Shown in pieces: positions 47,454 through 56,731 of a stretch of DNA of 64,000 nucleotides. A program made the position numbers and the translations under genes. Each line of letters begins with the position of its first letter. Position 1 is the first letter of the stretch. The notes under the pieces were generated by a model. The model had not been told where the DNA came from. It saw only the letters and a list, made by a program, of their open reading frames with translations, and ran no database searches. Origin of the DNA: CAYVBJ01 sp964449075 (GTDB lineage Bacteria; Bacteroidota; Rhodothermia; Balneolales; Balneolaceae); contig CAYVBJ010000007.1 in assembly GCA_964449075.1 (NCBI GenBank), positions 1-64,000 of the forward strand, in the 5' to 3' direction.

Positions 47454-47494
47454 AAAAGAGGCAGTACAATTAACTTTTGTGCTGTCTCTTTTTT
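47454..47494 (+). terminator. Rho-independent terminator or attenuator after susD
   Basis: AAGAGGCAGTACAA pairs with TTGTGCTGTCTCTT across a loop of about 6 bases (14-bp stem with two G-T-type mismatches), followed by a T run TTTTTT. It lies between susD and the VCBS lipoprotein gene on the same strand, so it probably reduces read-through. Confidence 0.75.
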
Positions 47495-47505
47495 ATAATT
47501 AACAT

Positions 47506-50500
47506 ATGAAATTAAAAAATTCCGCTCCCGCACCTTTACTATTTTCCTGCTTTTTGATTCTCATGCTTACGGCTTGCAGTAAAGAACAAAAACTTTTTGA
47601 CCTGGTCCCCTCTTCTGCTTCAGGAATCACATTTAATAATTTAATTACAGAATCGGACAGCCTGAATATTCTAGATTATGAATACATATACAATGGCGGC
47701 GGTATAGCAATCGGTGACTTTAACAGAGACGGTTTACCTGATATCTACTTCGTTGGGAATATGGTCAGCAATGAGCTCTATCTGAATCTTGGCGATTTCA
47801 CTTTTGAAAATATCACTTCTGAATCCAAAACCGGCGGTTCAACGGAAAAATGGTACAGCGGAGCCTCTGTTATTGATATTAATAATGACGGGCTGCCGGA
47901 TATCTACATCTCTGCCACAGGCCGGAATAATCCTGATCTCCGTAAGAATGAGCTCTACATAAACCGGGGGTTAAATGAGGAAGGAATTCCTCAGTTTGAA
48001 GAGAAAGCAGAGGAGTATGGTTTAGCTGATGATTCCTATACAACAATGGCCGCTTTTTTTGATTCAAATAATGACGGAAATCTGGAGGTCTACCTACTAA
48101 CCTCTCACAGGGATCCAAATCAATCCTATGCAATGGTATCAAACCAGAGAAAACAAAAAATTGCAAACAGGGACAAGATGTTCAAGGTTATGCCCGGCAC
48201 AGAAAAAGATCATCCTGTTTACAGTGAGGTTTCTGACGAAACGGGAATTACTAAAGGGGGGCACGGACTCGGAATCAATATCACCGATATAAATTTTGAC
48301 GGGTTCAAGGATATCTATATAGCAAACGACTACATATCCGAAGATATCCTCTGGATCAATAACGGAGATGGGACCTATAGAGATAAAATTGAAGACTATC
48401 TAAAGCATGCAAGCTATTCAGCAATGGGTACCGATATCGCTGATATCAATAACGACGGATTGCCGGATATTTTTACTCTTGATATGCTGCCGGAGATGAA
48501 TTTCCGGAAAAACAGCATGACCAACCCAAATAACTATCGAAATTTTTTGAACCAGACATTTGAGCAGGTGTTTCCTCAGTATACACGAAATACCATGCAG
48601 CTGAACCGCGGATCGGCAGAAAATGGTCTGCAGCCATTCTTCAGCGAAATTGCTTATTTATCAAACATCGCCGAAACCGACTGGAGCTGGACTCCTCTGC
48701 TTGCTGATTTCAACAATGACGGGTACAGAGATCTTGTGGTTACCAACGGAATTCCAAAAGATGTAACAGATAAAGATTTCTGGAATGAATATGGTAAAGT
48801 TACCGGAGTGATGCCTAAATCAATGGCACTTGAAAATATTCCTGAAGTGAAGATTTCTAATTATGCATATCAAAACAATAAAGACCTCACATTCACTGAC
48901 GTCACCGAAACTTGGGGATTGAATCAGCCCTCCTTTTCAACCGCTGCCGTATATGCCGATCTGAACAATGACGGGGCACTGGATATCATTGTTAACAATG
49001 TGAATGAGCCCGCATTTATTTACAAAAATAACCTTCATACCAACTCCGGCAACCGGTCGAACCATTTTCTAAGAATCAGATTTGAGGGTGAAAACAACAA
49101 TAGTCATGGGATTGGTGCTGTCGTAAACCTTTTCTACAAAGGCGGAGAACTTCAAACTTATGAACATTCACTTTACAGGGGATATCTCTCCACCGTTGAA
49201 CCTGTTGCTCACTTTGGGCTGGGAAATTCAGAAATTATCGATTCACTGGTTGTCACATGGAATGACCCGGCCGGTATGAAAAGAGAAATTCTGAAAAGTG
49301 TCCCGGCAGATCAGACAATAACCATTAAAAAAGGTGCAGCAGCTGAAATTGGTGATCTGAAAAGTTACAGTTACATTCACCGATTACAGCCGGAACGTAC
49401 ATTCAATGACATAACAGACGAGACAAATATCAGCTTCATTCACTCCGAAAACGGCTTCAATGACTTTGCATCAGAACCGCTGCTGCCCTACCAGCTCTCT
49501 CAGGCAGGCCCCGGTCTTGCTGCAGGTGATATATCCGGTAACGGACTTGATGATATATTCATCGGTGGTTCTTTTGGTGAACGAGGAACCATTTTATTCC
49601 AAAATAAAAACGGTACGTTCGATCTTACTGAATTTTCACCCGGCGGAGAAATTTCTCTCTCACAAAAAGAAGATTCAGGTGTGCTTCTGTTTGATGCAGA
49701 CAATGACGGGCATAATGATCTATATATAGCAAGCGGAAGCATTGAAAACCCCTCCGGCAGCGATAACTACATGGACAGTTTTTTTCTGAACAATGGAAAT
49801 GGAAAGTTTATCAATCAGCCCGATGCTCTGCCCGGACATCCCATAAGCAGCTCAGTGGTTACGGCTGCAGATTTTAACAATGACGGTAAACCGGATCTCT
49901 TTGTGGGCGGATACGTCTCTCCCGGCGAGTACCCCAAACCCGTATCAAGTATCATCCTTAGAAATGATTCTGAAAACGGTAAAATAAAATTCACTGATGT
50001 AACCTCTGAACTGGCTCCGGATTTAAACAATTTTGGCATTATTACCGATGCTCTCTGGTCAGATTTTGAAAATGACGGACGTGTCGATCTTATCATTACA
50101 GGTCACTGGATGCCTGTTACTTTTTTAAAGAATACAGCTTCAGGTTTTGTGAATGTAACCGGAGAAACTGGCGTTCAATCGAAAACAGGCTGGTGGAACA
50201 GTATCTCAGGCGGCGACTTCAACAACAACGGGTATACTGATTATGTGGTAGGTAACCACGGTCTGAACTCTTTTTACAGGGCATCAGAAGATCAGCCTTT
50301 GAGGGTTTATGCAGGTGATTTAAATGACAATGGCTTATATGATGCCGTAATAAGTATGTATAAAAAAGATTCGGACGGTATATTTAAAGAGTTTCCCGCT
50401 CACAATTTTCAGCAGATGCAAAGAATTCTGCCCCAGGTTACACAAAATTCCCCTTCTAATGAAGCATATGGTAAAACACCTGTTCGTGATCTCCTTTCAG

Positions 50501-51111
50501 CCGAGCAGTTAGAGAAAGCATCGGTTTGGGAAACCACAGAATTAAAATCAGCTATTTTAATAAATAATGGCGACGGCACATTTACAATTCAGCCTTTACC
50601 ACACGAAGCTCAGTTTGCACCTGTCTACGGACTTTTGCCTGATGATTTTGATGGCGACGGTAACCTGGATCTTCTTATTTCGGGAAATCATTTTGGTGCT
50701 GACATCCGGATTGGACGCTATGACGCATTGAACGGATTACATCTGAAAGGTGACGGAACCGGGTCCTTTTCCGTTATGAGTCACAACAACAGTGGTTTTT
50801 ATGTACCGGGAGACGGTGAAGCTTTGATTAAATTGAAAGGTGCCAACAACAGATATCTGGTGGCAGCTTCTCAAAACAATGGGCCGCTGAAAATGTTCAG
50901 TAGTGAAAACACTACAGAACTTATATCTGCTGAACCAATGGATGCGTATGCTATCATCCATTTTGAATCAGGAAAACAGAGAAAGAGTGAATTTTATTAC
51001 GGAAGTTCTTTTCTCTCGGCATCTTCACGGTTCATTCCGCTTACAGAAAATATGACCAAAATCGAATTTATCGATTATAATGGTGAGCGCAGAACTGTTC
51101 ACGTTCCTTAA
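47506..51111 (+). CDS. VCBS/FG-GAP repeat lipoprotein with ASPIC/UnbV domain
   Basis: This is a 1201-aa surface lipoprotein. A lipobox lies near Cys24 (LMLTACSKE). Many VCBS/FG-GAP calcium-binding repeats (DFNRDGLPDIYF, DINNDGLPDI, DFNNDGYRDLV, DFNNDGKPDLFV and others) make probable seven-bladed propellers in both halves. An ASPIC/UnbV (CRTAC1-type) domain sits at about 530-605 (HGIGAVVNLFY, AHFGLGNSEIIDSLVVTW). Such proteins often follow SusC/SusD pairs and are thought to bind glycans or proteins at the cell surface. It is separated from susD by a terminator-like hairpin and lies 41 bp before the DUF1080 gene. Exact role unknown. Confidence 0.92.
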   Translation: MKLKNSAPAPLLFSCFLILMLTACSKEQKLFDLVPSSASGITFNNLITESDSLNILDYEYIYNGGGIAIGDFNRDGLPDIYFVGNMVSNELYLNLGDFTFENITSESKTGGSTEKWYSGASVIDINNDGLPDIYISATGRNNPDLRKNELYINRGLNEEGIPQFEEKAEEYGLADDSYTTMAAFFDSNNDGNLEVYLLTSHRDPNQSYAMVSNQRKQKIANRDKMFKVMPGTEKDHPVYSEVSDETGITKGGHGLGINITDINFDGFKDIYIANDYISEDILWINNGDGTYRDKIEDYLKHASYSAMGTDIADINNDGLPDIFTLDMLPEMNFRKNSMTNPNNYRNFLNQTFEQVFPQYTRNTMQLNRGSAENGLQPFFSEIAYLSNIAETDWSWTPLLADFNNDGYRDLVVTNGIPKDVTDKDFWNEYGKVTGVMPKSMALENIPEVKISNYAYQNNKDLTFTDVTETWGLNQPSFSTAAVYADLNNDGALDIIVNNVNEPAFIYKNNLHTNSGNRSNHFLRIRFEGENNNSHGIGAVVNLFYKGGELQTYEHSLYRGYLSTVEPVAHFGLGNSEIIDSLVVTWNDPAGMKREILKSVPADQTITIKKGAAAEIGDLKSYSYIHRLQPERTFNDITDETNISFIHSENGFNDFASEPLLPYQLSQAGPGLAAGDISGNGLDDIFIGGSFGERGTILFQNKNGTFDLTEFSPGGEISLSQKEDSGVLLFDADNDGHNDLYIASGSIENPSGSDNYMDSFFLNNGNGKFINQPDALPGHPISSSVVTAADFNNDGKPDLFVGGYVSPGEYPKPVSSIILRNDSENGKIKFTDVTSELAPDLNNFGIITDALWSDFENDGRVDLIITGHWMPVTFLKNTASGFVNVTGETGVQSKTGWWNSISGGDFNNNGYTDYVVGNHGLNSFYRASEDQPLRVYAGDLNDNGLYDAVISMYKKDSDGIFKEFPAHNFQQMQRILPQVTQNSPSNEAYGKTPVRDLLSAEQLEKASVWETTELKSAILINNGDGTFTIQPLPHEAQFAPVYGLLPDDFDGDGNLDLLISGNHFGADIRIGRYDALNGLHLKGDGTGSFSVMSHNNSGFYVPGDGEALIKLKGANNRYLVAASQNNGPLKMFSSENTTELISAEPMDAYAIIHFESGKQRKSEFYYGSSFLSASSRFIPLTENMTKIEFIDYNGERRTVHVP

Positions 51112-51152
51112 ATTCAAAACCAGTTAACCAGTGAACAATAACAGTTGAGATC

Positions 51153-51902
51153 ATGAACAGATACGCCTTTAGCACTATTTACTTTATATTCTTTTTCCTG
51201 TTGTGTAATACCTGCAAGGGACAAACCGGGAACGGCGAAGAAGGATTTGTCTCCCTTTTCAATGGAAAAGATTTGTCAGGATGGATCATCCCTGAAGGAG
51301 ATAATGGTCACTGGAAAGTAATTGATGGTGTTATAGATTACGATGCAGAGAGCGAAGCAGAAGGCGATAAAAATCTCTGGACTAAAAAAGAGTACGGTGA
51401 TTTCACCTTAAAGCTGGATTGGAGAATCAAAGAAACTCCATTTGTAAATCCGAATGTGCCAATCATTTTACCTGACGGTACAAACAAGCTCGATGAAAAC
51501 GGCGGGGTAATCAGAATGTCGGTGCCCGACTCAGATTCCGGGATCTACCTTAGAGGCATGCCGAAAGCCCAGGTAAATATATGGGGATGGCCTGTGGGAT
51601 CCGGTGAGGTATACGGATACAGAACCGACCCGGACTTGCCGCCTGAAATTGCAGCTTCTGTTACGCCGTCAAAAATTGCAGACCATCACATTGGTGAGTG
51701 GAACAGTTTTGAAATTACAATGATTGAAGACAAACTCACTGTTGTCCTGAATTATGTTTTGATTATTGAGCAAGCACAGTTACCCGGTATCGCTGAAAGA
51801 GGCCCCATGGCGCTGCAACATCACGGACGCAAAGAGAACGGTGTGTGGGTGAGCCCGCCTTCTCTCGTACAGTTCAGAAACATCTATATCAAAGAGTTAT
51901 AA
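51153..51902 (+). CDS. DUF1080 family protein (3-keto-disaccharide hydrolase type)
   Basis: This is a 249-aa exported protein with a signal peptide to about residue 24 (ending CKGQ; a Cys just before could be a lipidation site). A concanavalin-like DUF1080 domain fills the rest (SLFNGKDLSGW, NGGVIRMSVPDSDSGIYLRG in part, WNSFEITMIEDKLTVVLN in part, GPMALQHHG). Members of this family have been found to cleave 3-keto glycosides. The GMC oxidoreductase and Gfo/Idh genes nearby fit a keto-sugar route, but activity here is inference. It is the last gene of the susC unit and converges on the second LacI gene. Confidence 0.88.
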   Translation: MNRYAFSTIYFIFFFLLCNTCKGQTGNGEEGFVSLFNGKDLSGWIIPEGDNGHWKVIDGVIDYDAESEAEGDKNLWTKKEYGDFTLKLDWRIKETPFVNPNVPIILPDGTNKLDENGGVIRMSVPDSDSGIYLRGMPKAQVNIWGWPVGSGEVYGYRTDPDLPPEIAASVTPSKIADHHIGEWNSFEITMIEDKLTVVLNYVLIIEQAQLPGIAERGPMALQHHGRKENGVWVSPPSLVQFRNIYIKEL

Positions 51903-51944
51903 TTCATAGTTCTATTTCAATAAAAACAAGAACATCTAAAATAG

Positions 51945-52964
51945 TTATAGGACTGGCCCTGTACTTTTACGGATTACAAGATGCGGTTCAAGTAAATCGT
52001 GAACAATCTTCGTATCTCTTTTTTCTAACTGATTTATCAGAATTTCAGCCGCCCTTACTCCCTTTTCATAGATTGGCTGATGAATCGTGGTAAGCGGCGG
52101 AAAAGTAAACCCTGAAGAAGGCAGGTCATCAAATCCAACTACAGATACTTCTCCCGGAATATCGACTCCCTCTTCATTCAGGGCCAGCAATGCTCCCATT
52201 GCAATTGTATCACTTGTACAAAATAGTGCAGAAAATTGTTTATTCAGCTTATTCAGTTTTCTAACAGCTTCATATCCAAATTCCTGTGAGTAGTGACCGG
52301 TTATAATTAAACTCTCATCCACTTTCAGTCCATTGTCTGAATGAGCCTGCCGGTAACCCCGCATTCTTTCGCGGGCCTCTTCAACTTCGGGAACAGCCCA
52401 TAAAATTGAAATTTTTTTATGCCCTAATTCAATCAAATGTGAAGTCGCTAAATAACCGCCTAAATAATTGTTTATATCTACTGAACTGTATTCACTGTAT
52501 TCAGAATTTTGATGTTTGAATACAACCGGAAATTCTTTTCTTTTCAGGTCATCGATAATCAAATTTATCACTTCCGGGGTATGAAGAATAAAGCCATCCG
52601 TACCCGATTCATCAAAAAGAGTGTGGTTCGATTGATTTAGATTGCCCGCATCCACAAAAGTGAACCTTGTAAAATATCCCTCCTTTCTGCACTTATCGAA
52701 TAAGCCAAGATTAAAGAGTGACCAATACCCGTTACTCATTTCATTATTTGGCCTTCGATCGGTCAGTACGCCAAGCACATGCGACCTGTTTGTAGCCAGG
52801 TTCTGAGCTGTACTGTTTGGTTTATAGCCATATTTTTTAATTGTTGACATTACCCGGCTGCGTGCCGCATCACTCACATTCGGATGATCGTTCAACACTC
52901 TTGATACAACCGATTTAGACACGAGGGAAAGCCTTGCAATCTTATCGATGTTTAATTTTTCCAT
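51945..52964 (-). CDS. LacI-family transcriptional regulator (second copy)
   Basis: This is a 339-aa LacI-type regulator, paralogous to the one at 36909-37931. The helix-turn-helix (residues 4-55; VSKSVVSRVLNDHPNVSD) differs from its paralogue by few conservative changes, and the ligand domain (about 60-335; FCTSDTIAMGALLAL, VGFDDLPSSGFTFPPLTTI) more so. It is divergent from the GMC gene, with a perfect operator palindrome between them at 53211. Two regulators with the same expected DNA site but different effector domains could integrate two sugar signals. Confidence 0.93.
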   Translation of the reverse strand: MEKLNIDKIARLSLVSKSVVSRVLNDHPNVSDAARSRVMSTIKKYGYKPNSTAQNLATNRSHVLGVLTDRRPNNEMSNGYWSLFNLGLFDKCRKEGYFTRFTFVDAGNLNQSNHTLFDESGTDGFILHTPEVINLIIDDLKRKEFPVVFKHQNSEYSEYSSVDINNYLGGYLATSHLIELGHKKISILWAVPEVEEARERMRGYRQAHSDNGLKVDESLIITGHYSQEFGYEAVRKLNKLNKQFSALFCTSDTIAMGALLALNEEGVDIPGEVSVVGFDDLPSSGFTFPPLTTIHQPIYEKGVRAAEILINQLEKRDTKIVHDLLEPHLVIRKSTGPVL

Positions 52965-53293
52965 CCCAGGAACAGTTATTTTGCAATTCGCAGTATCCTT
53001 AAATCAGTACATAATATATAAAAAGAGTCAACAACGGTACAGAATTTCTTTCTGCAGGCAGTTACCACAATCAAGCACCAATTTTAATACTCTTACACTT
53101 TGCACATGTAAACAGGTTGCTGCGTATTTTGGAAAGGTTTTTTAACAGGGAATTTGCATTCATTATTTGTTGGTCAAAAAATTAAATGTATTTTTTATTT
53201 TATTAAAATATGGAACCGGTTCCAGCTTTCATTCCGGAATCTCTCACTTATATTCCTTTTTCGAAAACGGTTAATCTACAATCAAATTGAATC
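52965..53293. other. Divergent promoter region LacI-GMC
   Basis: This is 329 bp with an operator palindrome at 53211-53224 close to the GMC start. The rest is AT-rich. Nothing else was seen. Confidence 0.55.
53211..53224. promoter_or_regulatory. Predicted LacI operator upstream of GMC gene
   Basis: This is a perfect copy of TGGAACCGGTTCCA, 70 bp upstream of the GMC oxidoreductase start and 247 bp from the LacI start. The short distance to the GMC start fits repression by blocking the promoter. Confidence 0.82.
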
Positions 53294-55012
53294 ATGAATT
53301 ATTCAAATGCCTCCAGACAAGACAGGTCCTACGATGCCATTGTTATTGGCTCCGGTATGAGCGGTGGCTGGGCTGCCAAAGAGTTATGTGACAGAGGGCT
53401 GAAAACCCTTGTTCTTGAACGTGGAAGACCCGTAACGCATAAAGAAGACTATCCGACAGCTTTTAAAGAACTCTGGGAATTTGAAAACAGGGGCTATCTA
53501 TCACAGGAAGAGTTGAAAAAGAACCCCATTGTTGCAAGATGCTATGCTTACAGCGATAAGACAAAACACTTTTTCACTAAAGATGAAGAGCATCCATACA
53601 TCCAGGAAAAACCGTTTGACTGGATAAGAGGATACCAGGAAGGTGGGAAATCACTTATTTGGGCACGGGGCGGACAGCGCTGGAGCCGTTATGATTTTGA
53701 AGGCCCGGCCCGCGACGGCTATGGCATTGAATGGCCATTTACCTACGACGAATTGGCTCCCTGGTACACCAGGGTTGAGCATTTTGTAGGCTGGAGTGGA
53801 AATAAAGACGGTATTGAACATTTCCCTGACGGCGACTTTTTACCGCCTTTCGAGATGAATTGTGTTGAAAAAGAGATGAAACAGAAGATTGAATCGGCCT
53901 ACGATAACAGGTTTCTTGTACAGGGCCGTTGCGCTCATCTTACGGAAGTGAGGGATATTCACCGGCAACAGGGACGCGGAATGTGCATGGCCCGGGATCG
54001 CTGTTATCGCGGATGCCCCTTTGGTGCCTATTTCAGTTCAAACAGTTCCACCCTCCCATGGGCTGAAAGAACAGGCAATCTTACCAAACGCATGAACTCG
54101 GTTGTGCACTCCATTATTTATGATGAAAATAAAGGAAAGGCTTCAGGTGTTCGGGTGGTAGATAGCAAAACTAAAGAGATGACCGAATATTATTCAAGGA
54201 TCATATTTGTAGATGCATCCTGTATCAATTCAAATCATATTCTTTTAAACAGCAAGAGTAAGCGATTCCCGAATGGCCTGGGAAACGACAATGGTTTGCT
54301 GGGACGATACATCTCCTTTCACAACTACAGAGGTCGCATAAGCGCTGTTTACGAAGGATTCAAAGATCAATATTATATCGGAAGGCGGCCAATCGGCCCT
54401 GTCATGCCACCATTTCGAAATCTTTATAAACAAGATAGTAGCCTGGATTTCCAGGGAAAATACCTGGTATCCACAGGTGCGAGCAGAGAAGGCTGGGAAC
54501 GCGGAACCGGTTCCGGGAATATCGGGAAATCTTTGAAGGATGAATTACAGGATCCGGGTGACTGGCGGATATACATGTCGATACAAGGAGAAGTGATCCC
54601 GCGTTACGAAAATCATGTGCGTCTGAGCGATACTGAAACAGACCAGTGGGGCATCCCTCAAATAATTACATCCGTTGACTACACAGAAAATGATGATAAT
54701 TTGGTTAATGACTTTCTTGACCAGGGCTCTGAAATGCTTGAAAAAATTGGTGCCAAAGATATTCAGCCAAGTGATTCTAAACAGGCTCCCGGCCTGGACA
54801 TTCACGAAATGGGTGGTGCAAGAATGGGCAAGGATCCAAAAAACTCCATTCTCAATAAATGGAACCAGGTTCATAGCTGCAAAAATGTGTTCGTCACCGA
54901 TGGCGCTTGTATGACGTCAGTGGCTGAACAAAATCCATCTCTGACATTCATGGCTATTACGGCACGGGCTGCAAATTACGCTGCCGATGAAATGGAAAAA
55001 GGAAACTTATGA
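53294..55012 (+). CDS. GMC-family FAD-dependent oxidoreductase
   Basis: This is a 572-aa flavoprotein. The FAD-binding motif GSGMSGGWAAKEL is at residues 18-30, with a GMC middle region (EGGKSLIWARGGQRWSRYDF in part), a Cys-rich segment (MCMARDRCYRGCPFG) and a C-terminal GMC_oxred_C region (LDIHEMGGARMG, NVFVTDGACMTSVAEQNPSLT in part). It belongs to the branch related to gluconate/glucoside 3-dehydrogenase large subunits, which oxidise sugars at C3 and pass electrons to a cytochrome. No small subunit gene is adjacent. An operator lies 70 bp upstream. The substrate is probably a sugar or glycoside in this locus. Confidence 0.92.
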   Translation: MNYSNASRQDRSYDAIVIGSGMSGGWAAKELCDRGLKTLVLERGRPVTHKEDYPTAFKELWEFENRGYLSQEELKKNPIVARCYAYSDKTKHFFTKDEEHPYIQEKPFDWIRGYQEGGKSLIWARGGQRWSRYDFEGPARDGYGIEWPFTYDELAPWYTRVEHFVGWSGNKDGIEHFPDGDFLPPFEMNCVEKEMKQKIESAYDNRFLVQGRCAHLTEVRDIHRQQGRGMCMARDRCYRGCPFGAYFSSNSSTLPWAERTGNLTKRMNSVVHSIIYDENKGKASGVRVVDSKTKEMTEYYSRIIFVDASCINSNHILLNSKSKRFPNGLGNDNGLLGRYISFHNYRGRISAVYEGFKDQYYIGRRPIGPVMPPFRNLYKQDSSLDFQGKYLVSTGASREGWERGTGSGNIGKSLKDELQDPGDWRIYMSIQGEVIPRYENHVRLSDTETDQWGIPQIITSVDYTENDDNLVNDFLDQGSEMLEKIGAKDIQPSDSKQAPGLDIHEMGGARMGKDPKNSILNKWNQVHSCKNVFVTDGACMTSVAEQNPSLTFMAITARAANYAADEMEKGNL

Positions 55013-55018
55013 CAGGGT

Positions 55019-55053
55019 AATTAAGAATTGAAAATTGAAAATTGAGAATTATT
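55019..55053. repeat. AT-rich AATTGAAAATTGAGAATT repeat
   Basis: Three tandem GAATTGAAAATTGAAAATTG-like phrases fill the short spacer between the convergent GMC and Gfo/Idh genes. A related run lies at 36849-36883. Confidence 0.55.
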
Positions 55054-56136
55054 TTATTTATCCAGTTGAATTACAGTACCGGTTTTCACAGATTGATCTG
55101 CAGCTAATACGATCTTCAATGTGTTAACTACTTCTTTTAGGTGATCAGAGAGATCCAGATCTTCACGGATGGCTTTCAAAAAATACTGCTGTTCGAATAA
55201 GCATAGTTCATCATGTCCGGGCTGTTCGGGAGCATTGATCAGTTTATCCTTATGTTTAAGATTGCCTTCTGAATCAAGCTCACTGCTGTGAATATGCAGC
55301 TGTTTAACTGTGGTATGTTCACCGATATCCGCTGAGATCCCCCGTGGTTCATCTGACGTTTTTTTGTGGATGCTGACAGATCCCTTCGGCCCCATCACAT
55401 CTTTAATAAAATAGGATTCCTCGCTTATCATCGGTCCCCATCCCGATTCATACCAGCCTACCGATCCATCTTCGAAAACTACCTGCAACTGACCGTAGTT
55501 GTACATGTCAGGCTGGATATCTTCCGTAAGCCTGGCACCGATTGCATGAACCCTAACGGGATCCGATTGGGTCATCTGGCACATCAAGTCCACATAGTGA
55601 ACTCCGCAATCTACGATCGGCGACATACTCTCCATAATGCTTTTGTGTACGTCCCACTCATGACCCGTACTCTGCTGATTCAGGTTCATTCGCATTACAA
55701 GAGGTTTACCGAGTTTTTCTGCTGAAGTAACAAATTGCCTCCAGCCCGGATGGTGGCGAAGTATATACCCGACTATCACTTTTTTATCTGCCTGCATTGC
55801 TGCTTCAACAACTGTTTCAGCCATTTCGGTGGTTTCTGCTATTGGCTTTTCAACAAAAACATGGGCTCCTGCTTCCAGTGCCTGAATTGCATATTGCGCA
55901 TGTGTTCCCGGGTATGTGCTGATACAGACCGCATCCGGGTTTGTGGTTTCAAGTGCTTTTTCGAAGTTATCAAACGTCGGCAGGCCGCCCAGTTCACCGG
56001 AGAGCCGCTCCCTGCTTTCGGGACCGCGGCTGACGAGTCCGGCGATTTTAAATTCATCCAATTTAGCATAGGCCCTGGCATGTGAAGTTCCCATGTTTCC
56101 ACAACCCACAACCAGTACTGATAGTTTATTTTTCAT
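55054..56136 (-). CDS. Gfo/Idh/MocA-family oxidoreductase
   Basis: This is a 360-aa NAD(P)-dependent dehydrogenase. The N-terminal Rossmann fold has VVGCGNMGTSHARAY (residues 9-23) and the EKPIAETTEMAE motif with the conserved Lys near residue 96. A C-terminal alpha/beta substrate domain includes DCGVHYVDLM with the His expected to take part in catalysis. Members oxidise or epimerise sugars and inositols; several act with GMC and DUF1080 proteins on keto sugars. It is the last gene of a minus-strand string ROK, asparaginase, GxxExxY, Gfo/Idh. The substrate cannot be read from sequence. Confidence 0.92.
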   Translation of the reverse strand: MKNKLSVLVVGCGNMGTSHARAYAKLDEFKIAGLVSRGPESRERLSGELGGLPTFDNFEKALETTNPDAVCISTYPGTHAQYAIQALEAGAHVFVEKPIAETTEMAETVVEAAMQADKKVIVGYILRHHPGWRQFVTSAEKLGKPLVMRMNLNQQSTGHEWDVHKSIMESMSPIVDCGVHYVDLMCQMTQSDPVRVHAIGARLTEDIQPDMYNYGQLQVVFEDGSVGWYESGWGPMISEESYFIKDVMGPKGSVSIHKKTSDEPRGISADIGEHTTVKQLHIHSSELDSEGNLKHKDKLINAPEQPGHDELCLFEQQYFLKAIREDLDLSDHLKEVVNTLKIVLAADQSVKTGTVIQLDK

Positions 56137-56154
56137 TTCTAAGTTTTTATATAA

Positions 56155-56181
56155 TTCACGCGGAGGCGCGGGGACGCGGAG
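56155..56181 (+). repeat. Left 27-bp inverted repeat of GxxExxY element
   Basis: A GC-rich arm built of CGCGGAGGCGCGGGGACGCG units. Its reverse complement matches 26 of 27 bases at 56703-56729, on the other side of the GxxExxY gene. Confidence 0.85.
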
Positions 56182-56184
56182 TGT

Positions 56185-56586
56185 TTAAAGGTTATTTACA
56201 ATACGTTTGATTCCATATTTGATTAATGATTCATTAAAATTAATTAAAAGTCCAAGTTTTATATTTAAAAGACGAAGATAAGTCAATACCTGTTTTGTGT
56301 GTACAGATGAAATTGCCTCAACAGATTTTACTTCAACCAGCACTTTTTTATTCAAAATTAAATCAGCACGAAATCCGTGTTCCATTTTTACGTTTTTCCA
56401 AATAACAGGTATTAATTTCTGCCGTTCAACTTTCAGTCCAGATTTCCGAAATTCATAGAAAAGGATTTCTTCATAAACAGATTCTAACAAGCCAGGACCA
56501 AGAGTTTTATGAATTTGAAAACATGTATTTACAATAATCGTTGATAGTTCATTCTCTGATAAACGTTGAATTTCCATTTTTATCAA
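56185..56586 (-). CDS. GxxExxY family protein
   Basis: This is a 133-aa protein of the GxxExxY family. The naming motif is in LGPGLLESVYEEIL; an acidic-Lys pair within GFRADLILNKKVLVEVKS resembles the D...ExK core of PD-(D/E)xK nucleases, and LLINFNESLIKYGIKRIV closes it. The family is common in bacteria, often beside repeats; no function is proven. It sits between glycosylasparaginase and Gfo/Idh genes on the same strand, enclosed by a 27-bp inverted repeat whose arms begin 4 bp downstream of its stop side and 117 bp upstream of its start. This suggests a small inserted element rather than part of the sugar pathway. Confidence 0.9.
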   Translation of the reverse strand: MIKMEIQRLSENELSTIIVNTCFQIHKTLGPGLLESVYEEILFYEFRKSGLKVERQKLIPVIWKNVKMEHGFRADLILNKKVLVEVKSVEAISSVHTKQVLTYLRLLNIKLGLLINFNESLIKYGIKRIVNNL

Positions 56587-56702
56587 ATCTCATTTTAGAT
56601 ATTGATGTAGTCTCTATTTTCATAATTAAAACAATAAATTTAAAAACTATCAATAATTATAAATCCTTTTTAAACACAGATCTGAAAAATAATAAACAAA
56701 AC

Positions 56703-56729
56703 CTCCGCGTCTCCGCGCCTCCGCGTGAA
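56703..56729 (-). repeat. Right 27-bp inverted repeat of GxxExxY element
   Basis: This is the partner arm of 56155-56181 with one mismatch. It ends 2 bp from the asparaginase stop codon, so the element lies directly against that gene's 3' end. Confidence 0.85.
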
Positions 56730-56731
56730 CC

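Noticed and set aside
54500..54520. GGAACCGGTTCC inside the GMC gene as a fifth operator
   Set aside because: It lies within coding sequence for a Gly/Thr/Ser-rich loop and lacks the outer T and A of the 14-bp palindrome, so chance is a good explanation.
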